This document shows positions 25,626 to 33,438 of a stretch of 64,000 nucleotides of DNA, in pieces. Position 1 is the first letter of the stretch. Every line of letters begins with the position of its first letter. The translations under genes were made by a program, and so were the position numbers. The stretch comes from Kribbella soli. Its GTDB lineage: Bacteria; Actinomycetota; Actinomycetes; Propionibacteriales; Kribbellaceae. The stretch covers positions 682,001-746,000 of the forward strand of contig NZ_SJJZ01000001.1 in assembly GCF_004331345.1 (NCBI RefSeq), in the 5' to 3' direction. The notes beneath the pieces were generated by a model that was not told the DNA's origin, made no database searches, and was given only the letters and a program-made list of their open reading frames with translations.

Positions 25626-26684
25626 TTAATGCGACGGAGTCGCAGATGGAAACTCCTCGCGCCGGACCTGCGCGGATTCCCGCCGGTCCCACGACATCGC
25701 CGACCACGGCACCGCGAGCTCGTCCAGCGAATCGATCTCCCGCGGCCGCATCGACGCCATCGGCCGCGCCTCGGCATGCCGGGCGAAAGCGGACTCGACG
25801 TACCGCGTCCCGGTGTCCGCAGCCAGGAAAACGTGTTTCCGCCCGCGGTCGCAGTTGTGCTCCCACAACGCCGACAGGTACGCCGCCCCGGCGGACAGCC
25901 CCGCGAACACGCCGGACGTGCGGAGCAGATCCACCGCCGCCGACATCGCGTAGTCGAACGAGACCCAGTGCAACCGGTCGTACAGCTCGTGCCGCACGTT
26001 CCGGAACTCGATCGAGCTCCCGATCCCGGCGATGATCATCTCCGGATCCTGCGTATGCCCGGCCCCGAACGTGATGCTCCCGAACGGCTGCACGCCGACC
26101 AGGTTCACGTCCCGTCCGCGCTCCCGCAGGTACGCCGCGATCGCGCCGGTGGAGGCGCCCGTACCGACGCCGCCGACCAGACAGAGCGGACCCGTCGGCA
26201 CCAGCTCCGCGACGAGATCCGCGATCGCGCCGTACCCGAGGTAGTGGATGTCGTCGTGGTACTGCTGCATCCAGTGGTACGTCGGGTTGTCGCGGAGGAT
26301 CTCGCCGATCCGGCGGACCCGGAGGTTCTGGTCGAGCTGCAGGTTGTTCGACGACGGCACCTGTTCGACGGTCGCGCCGAGGATCTCGAGCTGGATCTTC
26401 AGTGTCCGGTCGACCGTGGTCGAGCCCACGATGTGGCACTTCATCCCGTACCGGTGGCAAGCCAGCGCGAGCGCGTGCGCGTAGATCCCGCTCGAGCTGT
26501 CGATCAGCGTGTCACCGGGCCGGACCTGCCCGGTCTCCAGGAGCCGGCGGACGGCGCCGAGTGCGGAGTACACCTTCATGGTCTCGAACCGCAGGCAGAT
26601 CAGGTCGTCCCCGGTGCCGGAACTGACGCGGATCGGGTCCGGGTCCTTGATGGCCTCCGCCAGGTGGTCGTGCAGTCGCGTCAT
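25626..26684 (-). CDS. Cysteine-synthase-fold PLP enzyme (SbnA-like)
   Basis: 352 residues, fold-type II PLP enzyme. Seen: LRFETMKVYSALGAV with K37 as the likely Schiff-base lysine, DSSSGIYAHALALA (62-75, the substrate-binding loop where cysteine synthases have TSGNTG), and VGGVGTGASTGA (170-181, PLP-phosphate loop). Family members catalyse beta-replacement on serine derivatives; SbnA of staphyloferrin B and similar enzymes make N-substituted 2,3-diaminopropionate precursors this way. The changed substrate loop argues against ordinary cysteine synthesis. Overlaps the ABC ATPase gene by four bases (ATGA). In context it probably supplies an amine/carboxylate building block of a chelator. Confidence 0.85.
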   Translation of the reverse strand: MTRLHDHLAEAIKDPDPIRVSSGTGDDLICLRFETMKVYSALGAVRRLLETGQVRPGDTLIDSSSGIYAHALALACHRYGMKCHIVGSTTVDRTLKIQLEILGATVEQVPSSNNLQLDQNLRVRRIGEILRDNPTYHWMQQYHDDIHYLGYGAIADLVAELVPTGPLCLVGGVGTGASTGAIAAYLRERGRDVNLVGVQPFGSITFGAGHTQDPEMIIAGIGSSIEFRNVRHELYDRLHWVSFDYAMSAAVDLLRTSGVFAGLSAGAAYLSALWEHNCDRGRKHVFLAADTGTRYVESAFARHAEARPMASMRPREIDSLDELAVPWSAMSWDRRESAQVRREEFPSATPSH

Positions 26685-28213
26685 CGGCGCGGTTCGCTCC
26701 TTGAGTCGGTGGTCAGCACGGGCGGAGAGTGGGGGTCGCCGATCCGGGCGGCTGTGACCAGCCGCCGGGTCAGCTCGTGGTGCGGTTCGGTCGTGATCGT
26801 CGCGGGCGGGCCTTGCTCGACCACCCGGCCGGCGTCGAGGACCAGGACCCGGTCCGCGACGGCTGCGACCAGGCGCAGGTCGTGGCCGATCCAGATCAGC
26901 GCCGTACCGCGATCCTTGAGCTCGGTCAGAAGGTCGAGGACGAGCGCCGTACCGTGGTCGTCGAGGGCAGTAGTGATCTCGTCGCAGATCAGTACGTCGG
27001 GGTTCGCCAGCACTGCGCGCGCAAGGGCGGCTCGTTGCAGCTCGCCGCCGGACAGGCGGCTCGGCGGGCGTGCGGCGGTGATCGCGGCGACACCGAGGCG
27101 CGCGAGTATGGCGACGGCTTCGGCGTGGGCCTGGTCCGGTGTGAGTCCGCGGAGGCGTTGCGCCGTACGGGCGACCTGCTGGTCGACGGGGCGGCGTTCG
27201 TCGAAGGAGCCGCGGACCTCCTGCCAGACGTACTGGACGCGGCGGTGCTGATCGCGGGTGCGCTTCCGCAGGACCGGGAGCGGTTCGTCGTCGAGCAGGA
27301 TGGTGCCGGTGTAGCGCTCGTGCAGGCCGGCCAGGCAGCGGGCCAAGGTCGTCTTGCCGCTGCCGGAGCGGCCGACGACCCCGAGGCAGGCGCCGGCGCG
27401 GACAGCGAGGTCGGCCTCGTGCAGGACGACGTCGCGGCCGCGGGGACGCAGCGAGGCAGACAGGTTCATTGCCGTTAGCAACGGCTGCCCGGCGGCGGAG
27501 GTTCCCGCCGTCTCCAGGTCCGGTGCAGGTGGTAGTACGTCGGTGGCGATCACCTGACCTGCATCGAGCACGACGACGCGGGACGCGAGGGCGCGGACCA
27601 GGTCGAGATCGTGACTGAGCAACAAGATGCCGAGGCCGGTGGCGGCGAGCTCCCTGAGTTCGTGGACGAGTTGCAGCCGGGTGATCGAGTCGAGGCCGGT
27701 GCTGGGCTCGTCGAGCACGAGGACCTTCGGGCGACAGGTGAGCGTCTGCGCGAGTGCGACTCGTTGCCGCTGGCCACCGGAGAACTGATGCGGAAAACGT
27801 TTGAGGGTTGCGCGATCTCCGGGCAGCTGAGCCGCGCGGACGGCTTCGCGGGGATCGCCGTCGTGCAGCTTCGCGAGCTCCTGCAGCGTCGTACCGATGC
27901 GCCGGGCCGGATTCAGTGCACTGCCGGGATGCTGCGGCATGTAGGCAACGACTCGGCCGCGTACCGTCGACGCCGCAGCGGTCACTCCGTTGCCATCAAC
28001 AACCAGTTGCCCGGCGACCTCGACCCGTCCGGCGAGTCGTACGCCGTCACCGTGTTCACCTAGCAGCGCTAGCGCCGAGGTTGTCTTCCCCGACCCGGAG
28101 ACGCCGACCAGAGCGGTCACCTCCCCCGCGACGACCTCGAACGAGACCCCATCCACCAGCACCGCGTCCCCCGCGGTCGCGGACAGCCCAGTCACGCGCA
28201 CCACCAGCGTCAT
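26681..28213 (-). CDS. Fused double ATPase of a nickel/peptide-type ABC importer
   Basis: 510 residues with two complete ABC domains. First: Walker A GVSGSGKTT (37-45), signature FSGGQ (144-148), Walker B VLVLDEPSTGLD. Second: Walker A GRSGSGKTT (281-289), signature LSGGE (387-391), Walker B VLICDEITTALDD. It corresponds to the separate DppD/DppF or NikD/NikE subunits joined in one chain. Coupled by ATGA overlaps to the permease gene before and the PLP-enzyme gene after. Start ATG 28213. Confidence 0.93.
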   Translation of the reverse strand: MTLVVRVTGLSATAGDAVLVDGVSFEVVAGEVTALVGVSGSGKTTSALALLGEHGDGVRLAGRVEVAGQLVVDGNGVTAAASTVRGRVVAYMPQHPGSALNPARRIGTTLQELAKLHDGDPREAVRAAQLPGDRATLKRFPHQFSGGQRQRVALAQTLTCRPKVLVLDEPSTGLDSITRLQLVHELRELAATGLGILLLSHDLDLVRALASRVVVLDAGQVIATDVLPPAPDLETAGTSAAGQPLLTAMNLSASLRPRGRDVVLHEADLAVRAGACLGVVGRSGSGKTTLARCLAGLHERYTGTILLDDEPLPVLRKRTRDQHRRVQYVWQEVRGSFDERRPVDQQVARTAQRLRGLTPDQAHAEAVAILARLGVAAITAARPPSRLSGGELQRAALARAVLANPDVLICDEITTALDDHGTALVLDLLTELKDRGTALIWIGHDLRLVAAVADRVLVLDAGRVVEQGPPATITTEPHHELTRRLVTAARIGDPHSPPVLTTDSRSEPRR

Positions 28214-29049
28214 CGCGCACTCTCCACGAGGCGGCGTGAGCGGTGGACGAGGCGGTCGGCGAGGAGGTTGAAGCCCAACGTGAACGACACGAGGAGAAGC
28301 GCCGGGGCGAGCACCGACCACGGTTGGAGGAGCAGGCCCTCGCGGTTGCGGGACACGCTGACCGCCCAGTCCGGCGCGGTCGGGCTCAGCCCGAGCCCGA
28401 GGAAGTTGACCGAGGCGACGAGGAACACCGCAAGCGTGATCCGCGTACCGAGATCCGCCGCGACCGGGCCGAGAACCGAGCGTCCGACGTACCCGAGCTG
28501 GATCGTGAGCCACGACTCCCGTTGCATCCGGAGCGCCTCGACCACCGGCCCGCTCGCCGCATCCAAGGCAGCCGCTCGGACGAGTCGTGCGACGGTCGGG
28601 ACGTTCACCATCGCTACGGCGACGGTGATCGCCAGCGCGGACGCGCGCCAGCCGACGGCGACCACGCTGATCACGAGGAGGGACGGGAGCGGCAGCAGTA
28701 CGTCGAGCGGCCGCATCATCCCTTCGTCCAACCACCGATGCCGGGTCGACGCGGCCGTCAGCCCGATCAGCCCGCCCACGACATACGCCAGCACCACCGC
28801 ACCGATCGCCATCCCCAAGGCCGACCGCCCGCCCACGAGCAACAACCCCAGAACGTCCCGGCCCAACCCATCCGTCCCCAACACGCCCTCAGACGAGTAG
28901 GGCAGGCCGGGCCTCGCGTCGTACGGCAGGAATGGTCCCAGCACCGCAACAACCAACGGCACCGCAACCAATCCCACCGACACGCCCACCGCCGCGCCGC
29001 GCCGCATCCGCAGGCGTCGACTGCTGGCGACACCCTCACGCACGTTCAT
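28210..29049 (-). CDS. ABC permease, DppC/NikC type
   Basis: 279 residues, about six membrane helices. The N-terminal half contains YSSEGVLGTDGLGRDVLGLLLVGGRSALGMA, the conserved DppC/OppC loop, and the C-terminal part has the coupling helix near AALDAASGPVVEALRMQRESW. Starts at ATG 29049 within the stop of the DppB-type gene (ATGA). Forms the channel with that protein for import of the ligand bound by the operon's lipoprotein. Confidence 0.92.
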   Translation of the reverse strand: MNVREGVASSRRLRMRRGAAVGVSVGLVAVPLVVAVLGPFLPYDARPGLPYSSEGVLGTDGLGRDVLGLLLVGGRSALGMAIGAVVLAYVVGGLIGLTAASTRHRWLDEGMMRPLDVLLPLPSLLVISVVAVGWRASALAITVAVAMVNVPTVARLVRAAALDAASGPVVEALRMQRESWLTIQLGYVGRSVLGPVAADLGTRITLAVFLVASVNFLGLGLSPTAPDWAVSVSRNREGLLLQPWSVLAPALLLVSFTLGFNLLADRLVHRSRRLVESAR

Positions 29050-29984
29050 CGGAGCGCTTCCGTTCGAGGGACGAGGCGGTTGCACACGAGGTCTGCGGCG
29101 AGGTTGATGAGGAGGGCCGCGATGGCCAGCACGAGGGTCAGGCCCTGGACGGTCGGGATGTCTCGGGTTTCCACGCCGTCCACGAGGGCCGTGGCGAAGC
29201 CGGGGATGGCGAAGATGGCTTCGACGACCAGGACGCCGCCCAGGAGCGTGTCGCCGGTGCGGGCCAGTTCTTGTACGCCGGGAACTGCCGCGTTCGGGAG
29301 GACGTGACGCAGCAGGAGTTGGCGGCGCGGGACACCGAGCCGTCGAGCCTGCGTCACGTACTCGGCGTTCAGAGCAGCAACCGTCCCGGCGCGGACCTGA
29401 CGCGACAACAGGCAGACGGTCCGGCCGAAGAGTACGGCGATGGGGAGGATCAACAAGGCCGGCGAGGAGAGGAGGTTGCCGCCGATCCATGTCGCCGGCA
29501 ACCAGCCGAGTTTCAGCGAGAACACGGCCACCAGGACCACCGCGATCACGAAGTCCGGAATCGCCGACAACGCCAGCGTGATCGACGTGATCGTACGGTC
29601 GACGCGCCCGTTCTCACGAGTACCCATCACGATGCCGAGGGCAACGGCCAGCGGTACGACGATCGCTAGCGTTGCCAGCGTGAGTACGAGCGTCGCGCCG
29701 ATCGAGTTCCGCACGATGTCGGCCACCGGTCCCCCGCTGATCAACGACGTACCCAGATCACCCGTCACGACATTGCCCAACCAGTGCACGAACCGCTCGA
29801 CAGGAGGTTGGTCGAGACCGAGCTCCGCCCGAAGCGCAGCGACCTGCGACGGCGTCAGCGTCTCGGTGAACCGCAAGTCCGCCGCGTCCCCCGGCAGCAA
29901 CGACGTCAGGACGAACACCAGCACCGAGAGCACAGCCAACTGAACGATCGCGAGCCCCGCGCGTTGAGCGGCGTACGACCGCAT
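29046..29984 (-). CDS. ABC permease, DppB/NikB type
   Basis: 312 residues, six membrane helices. Typical DppB start (QRAGLAIVQLAVLSVLVFVLTSLLPGD), then LRAELGLDQPPVERFVHWLGNVVTGDLGTSL, and the coupling region NAEYVTQARRLGVPRRQLLLRHVLPNA. The ATG at 29984 directly follows the TGA of the binding-protein gene. Peptide- and nickel-type permeases are not separable by sequence alone. Confidence 0.93.
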   Translation of the reverse strand: MRSYAAQRAGLAIVQLAVLSVLVFVLTSLLPGDAADLRFTETLTPSQVAALRAELGLDQPPVERFVHWLGNVVTGDLGTSLISGGPVADIVRNSIGATLVLTLATLAIVVPLAVALGIVMGTRENGRVDRTITSITLALSAIPDFVIAVVLVAVFSLKLGWLPATWIGGNLLSSPALLILPIAVLFGRTVCLLSRQVRAGTVAALNAEYVTQARRLGVPRRQLLLRHVLPNAAVPGVQELARTGDTLLGGVLVVEAIFAIPGFATALVDGVETRDIPTVQGLTLVLAIAALLINLAADLVCNRLVPRTEALR

Positions 29985-31526
29985 TCAGGCCAGCCACACC
30001 TTGTCGAACCGGCCCTGGTCCAACGTGTTCGGCGGCACCGCCTGCACCCCTTGCAGCTTCGACGAGACCGCGATCAGGTAATCCGGCAGACCCCACGCGA
30101 GGATCCCGCCTTCGTCTCGCACAGTCTTCTGCAGTACGCCGTACTTCGCCGACCGCTCGTCCTCGGACGTCACCGCCCGCGCCGCCGCGAACGCGGTATC
30201 GAACGCCGGCCGCCGCCAATGCGTCACGTTGAACGGCGAATGCGACAGCAACCGATCGGTGACGTACTGCGGAATCGGCATCGCCCCCGACCGATGGTTG
30301 CCAATAACACCCTTCGTCAGCAGGTCCTTCGCGTACGTCTGCGGGCTCCCGGTCGTCACCTTCAACCGCACCCCGGCCTCGGCGACCTGCTCCGCGAACA
30401 ACGTCGCCGCCTCGACGAATCCGGCCGACGCGTCCGCGGTGAAGATCTCCACCTCCTTGCCCGCCAGCCCGGCCTTCTTCAGCAAGCTCCTCGCCTGGTC
30501 GACATCACGCTCCCGGGCCGGCAGATCGGCCGGGTAGTACTGATATCCCTTGCCGAACAGGTCGTTTCCCACCTCACCCCGCCCGGCGAGTACGACGTCC
30601 ACCAGCCGCTGCCGGTCCGCGACCAGCTTGAACGCGAGCCGTACGTCGGGATTGTCGAACGGCGGCCGGTCGACCTTCATCACGAACGCCTGCATCGTGC
30701 TGGCCTTCGCCGCCACGATCCGCACCGTCTTCCCGGCCTCCGCGGTCCGCGCGAACGTCGCGGTCATGTCGTTGGCGTACTCCGCCTGACCACCTTGGAC
30801 AGCGTTCGCCCGCGCCTCGGAATCGGCCGACAGGACGTGCAGCTCCTCGATCCGCGCGGGCCCGTCCCAGTAGCCGTCGTACCGCGAAGCGACCATCGAG
30901 CGGCCGGCCTCGAAGGACACGTACCGGAACGCGCCGGTGCCGACGGGCTTGGCCGGATCCTTGAACCCGTTCCGCACGATCTGCGTGCCGATTCCTGCCA
31001 GCAACGCGGGGAACTCCGCGTTCGCCTGGGTCAGCACCAACTCGACCGTCGCGGGCCCGATCGCCTTGCTGCGCTTGAGATCCAGCGTCGCGAGCGACGA
31101 CTGCGCGACCCGCTCCGGTACGGCGGGATCCACGATCCGGGCAATGCTGTACAGCACGTCCTCAGCGACCAGTTTCGCGCCGTCGTGGAAGGTCGCGTCG
31201 CGCAGGCTGAACCGCCAGGTGGTCGCGGTCCCGTCGTGCTCCCACTTGGACGCGAGCCGCGGTACCGGCTTCAGATCCGGGCCGAGTTCGACCAGCTTCT
31301 CGTAGATCGCCTTGTGCCGCGCGATGTCCACGAACAGGCTCTGCACGTGCGGGTCGAGCACCTCCTTCGCCCCGCCACCGGCGTACACGGCACGTAACCG
31401 CCCGCCCTGCGTGGGCTGCGCGGCCGCACCCCCGTCCGCCCCACATCCGGTGATCGCCGCCAGCCCGGCAACCCCCGCCATCCCCAGAAACCCACGCCTA
31501 CCCAAAGCCTCGGACACGCGCCACAT
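29985..31526 (-). CDS. Family 5 substrate-binding lipoprotein (peptide/nickel/metallophore type)
   Basis: 513 residues. N-terminus has RRGFLGMAGVAGLAAITGC: twin arginines and a lipobox (AITGC), so a Tat-type lipoprotein is likely. The mature protein is an SBP_bac_5 member: LDPHVQSLFVDIARHKAIYEKLVELGPDLKPVPRLASKWE, then WRFSLRDATFHDGAKLVAEDVLYSI. NikA, CntA and dipeptide-binding proteins share this fold. First gene of the eight-gene operon. Start: ATG 31526 with AAAGG upstream; GTG 31532 and a GTG at 31517 are alternatives. The Zur-like palindrome lies 12 bases before the ATG, so zinc-controlled transcription of the whole operon is inferred. Confidence 0.9.
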   Translation of the reverse strand: MWRVSEALGRRGFLGMAGVAGLAAITGCGADGGAAAQPTQGGRLRAVYAGGGAKEVLDPHVQSLFVDIARHKAIYEKLVELGPDLKPVPRLASKWEHDGTATTWRFSLRDATFHDGAKLVAEDVLYSIARIVDPAVPERVAQSSLATLDLKRSKAIGPATVELVLTQANAEFPALLAGIGTQIVRNGFKDPAKPVGTGAFRYVSFEAGRSMVASRYDGYWDGPARIEELHVLSADSEARANAVQGGQAEYANDMTATFARTAEAGKTVRIVAAKASTMQAFVMKVDRPPFDNPDVRLAFKLVADRQRLVDVVLAGRGEVGNDLFGKGYQYYPADLPARERDVDQARSLLKKAGLAGKEVEIFTADASAGFVEAATLFAEQVAEAGVRLKVTTGSPQTYAKDLLTKGVIGNHRSGAMPIPQYVTDRLLSHSPFNVTHWRRPAFDTAFAAARAVTSEDERSAKYGVLQKTVRDEGGILAWGLPDYLIAVSSKLQGVQAVPPNTLDQGRFDKVWLA

Positions 31527-31538
31527 CCTCACCTTTAG

Positions 31539-31553
31539 TGAAAACGATTGTCA
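31539..31553. promoter_or_regulatory. Zur-box-like operator of the metallophore-type operon
   Basis: TGAAAACGATTGTCA: a 7-1-7 palindrome with two half-site mismatches, AT-rich inside GC-rich DNA. It fits the actinobacterial Zur-box pattern TGAAAAYGATTTTCA with one change. The DmdR/IdeR iron box (TTAGGTTAG-type) does not fit. On the minus strand it reads TGACAATCGTTTTCA and contains a GACAAT that could be the -10 element, so repressor binding would block RNA polymerase directly. Confidence 0.65.
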
Positions 31554-31934
31554 AATCCAGCGCGCATCCGAACCCGACGCGATCATTCTTTCGGTCCCAC
31601 TCCACCCACCGCCCGCCGTAACGGCGTGTCACCACCACACCGCACCCCGCCACCTCACCCGACCCGTCGAGGCTCCGCACGCACCGCACCACACGCACCC
31701 GGTGCGCACCGCCCAGTCCGTCCCGCCGGCCGGATGATCGGGTTGGTGGCTGCACGGCCCTCTCGGCGGTGTGATGTGCAAGCTCGACAGGTAGTGCACC
31801 GGTGAGACGGTGTACGCACCGGCACATTCACGCTCAGGTGCACTACCCGGCCATCCGACATGTCCTGTCGAGCTGCAGATCACACCAGGCCCGGCGCCGG
31901 GCGCCTCGCCGGAGTGCTGGGGCGAGTGGGCGGG
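31554..31934. other. Non-coding stretch between the operon promoter and the MarR gene
   Basis: About 380 bases without a credible gene. Bases 31590-31730 are strongly C-rich on the plus strand with many CACC and CCGC runs. Bases 31768-31886 hold a composite inverted repeat listed separately. Short open frames here do not resemble proteins. Confidence 0.5.
31768..31886. repeat. 119-bp composite imperfect palindrome
   Basis: The outer arms 31768-31791 and 31864-31886 share GGTGTGAT-x-TGCA and GCTCGACAGG (one mismatch and one base of length difference). The inner arms TAGTGCACC at 31792-31800 and its complement at 31837-31845 are perfect, but the right side has 18 extra bases between inner and outer arms. 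This layout resembles a small non-autonomous repeat element or a paired operator. Confidence 0.55.
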
Positions 31935-32417
31935 CTACTCGTCGCAGTCGGGGGTGGCGCAGGTGTTGGGGAGGTTGGCCGCGATGCGGTTGAGGAGGGT
32001 GGTGAGCTGGGCCTGCTCGTCCGCGGTCAGGTGGTCGAAGAAGTAGGTGCGGACGGCGGCGACGTGGTCGGGGGCGGCGGAGTCGATCGCCTTGCGGCCG
32101 AGTGCGGTGAGGCGGATCATCGAGCCGCGCGCGTCGGAGGTGCATTCCTCACGGGTGACCAGGCCGCGCTTCTCCATCCGGCTGACCTGGTGCGACAGGC
32201 GGCTGCGTTCCCAGCCGACCGAGCGGCCGAGGTCGCGGGTGCGGAGCAGGCCGTCCTCGGCCTCGGACAGCGGGTGCAGCAGCGCGTAGTCGGCGCCGGA
32301 CAGGCCCGAGTTCGTGATCATCCGCGCCTCGAGCGCCCGCATCAGTTCGCGATGCGTGTCACGGTACGACTGCCAGAGCCCCGCCTCCTGCGCCCCGAGC
32401 CACTCCGGTTCCTTCAT
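31935..32417 (-). CDS. MarR family transcriptional regulator
   Basis: 160 residues with the MarR winged helix: LSGADYALLHPLSEAEDGLLRTRDLGRSVGWERSRLSHQVSRMEKRGLVTREECTSDARGSMIRLT, ending in a wing with the usual DxRG. The C-terminal CATPDCDE tail is Cys-rich and could bind metal or sense redox state. The promoter appears leaderless: TACAAT stands six bases before the ATG. TGACATGTCA overlaps the -35 region and is a candidate autoregulatory operator. Targets unknown; it is convergent to nothing and lies upstream of the copper genes' 3' end. Confidence 0.9.
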   Translation of the reverse strand: MKEPEWLGAQEAGLWQSYRDTHRELMRALEARMITNSGLSGADYALLHPLSEAEDGLLRTRDLGRSVGWERSRLSHQVSRMEKRGLVTREECTSDARGSMIRLTALGRKAIDSAAPDHVAAVRTYFFDHLTADEQAQLTTLLNRIAANLPNTCATPDCDE

Positions 32418-32423
32418 CCATCC

Positions 32424-32451
32424 ATTGTACGGACGGACGTTGACATGTCAC
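32424..32451 (-). promoter_or_regulatory. Leaderless promoter and palindromic operator of the MarR gene
   Basis: On the minus strand GTGACA (32451-32446) and TACAAT (32429-32424) are separated by 16 bases, and the ATG begins six bases after TACAAT, as expected for a leaderless transcript. The perfect palindrome TGACATGTCA at 32441-32450 covers the -35 element. Confidence 0.55.
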
Positions 32452-32460
32452 CGACTCGCG

Positions 32461-33438
32461 TCAAGGGGTGCGCGAGAGGGCCACCGCGAGGCCGATGGTG
32501 CCGGCCATCACCGCGAGTTCTAGCACTGCTAGCTGCCGGAACGCCCCCGGGTCGCCAGTCGCCACGCGCGGGATCGTGCTGCGCCGATGCAGCCAGCCGA
32601 TGAAGACCAGCAGCGCGAACGCGAGCGTCTTCCCGAGCACGAGAACGCCGTACCCGGTCGTCACCCATTGCGTGATCAGCCCCCAGCCGTCCTGCCGGCC
32701 GCCGAGGTGGATCTCCGCGGTAAGCAGCCCGGTGGTGCCTATCGTCACGGCGCAGACGAACGCGAGTGTGCTGAAGAGCTCGACGGCCTCGCGGGAGCGG
32801 GTGTAGCGCAGTACGGCACCTAGGCCGCCGATCCACGCGGTCGCCGCGACGACGTGGACGACGAGCGATGCGGTGGCGAGGACGGACCACAGGCTGGTGC
32901 GGTCGATCGCGCCGTGACCGGTGAGGAGCGGTCCGATAAGGGCAGCGATCGTGAGTACGGCGGCCAGTCGGGCGGTCCGCAATGTCTTGGTGCCGCTGAG
33001 AATCACGGCGAGTACGGCGGTGAGCACCACGGCGACTGCCAGCGCGCGGACCTGGCTCAGTTGGCCGGCCGGTTCGGCGTGCTCGGCAAGGTGTGAGAGC
33101 GGGATGCCGAGGATCACGGTGGCGGTCGCAATCAGTCCGCCGATGCTCGCGACCGCCCAGATCCCGGCGGCCAGGGCGGCATCCTGACAGGCGCGGATCG
33201 CTTTGTTACCGAGCTTTCCGTCCTTCGCGGGCAGGAACAGTACGACTGCCAGCACGGCTCCACCGGTTGCCACCGCGGCCGCATCCGCGAGGATCCGCAG
33301 TACCGGAACCGCCCAGGAAACAGCGAGACCGGCGCCGAGCAGGCCGTCCGCCGCCCGCTTCGGCGCACCGCCGGCGGCGAGCAGCGCGACCACCATCACA
33401 ACGATGCCGGTAGCAACTATCCCCAGGGCACGCTTCAT
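32461..33438 (-). CDS. copD: CopD family copper-related membrane protein
   Basis: 325 residues with about eight membrane helices. The region VHVVAATAWIGGLGAVL is the hallmark of the CopD domain. Start ATG 33438 overlaps the copC stop (ATGA); upstream in-frame starts lie inside copC. CopD works with CopC in copper import or handling at the membrane. Last gene of a ycnI-copC-copD operon. Confidence 0.9.
   Translation of the reverse strand: MKRALGIVATGIVVMVVALLAAGGAPKRAADGLLGAGLAVSWAVPVLRILADAAAVATGGAVLAVVLFLPAKDGKLGNKAIRACQDAALAAGIWAVASIGGLIATATVILGIPLSHLAEHAEPAGQLSQVRALAVAVVLTAVLAVILSGTKTLRTARLAAVLTIAALIGPLLTGHGAIDRTSLWSVLATASLVVHVVAATAWIGGLGAVLRYTRSREAVELFSTLAFVCAVTIGTTGLLTAEIHLGGRQDGWGLITQWVTTGYGVLVLGKTLAFALLVFIGWLHRRSTIPRVATGDPGAFRQLAVLELAVMAGTIGLAVALSRTP

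Noticed and set aside
31939-32417. MarR gene as part of the metallophore-type operon
   Set aside because: It lies upstream with its own promoter and a 400-base spacer holding the operon's Zur-like site.
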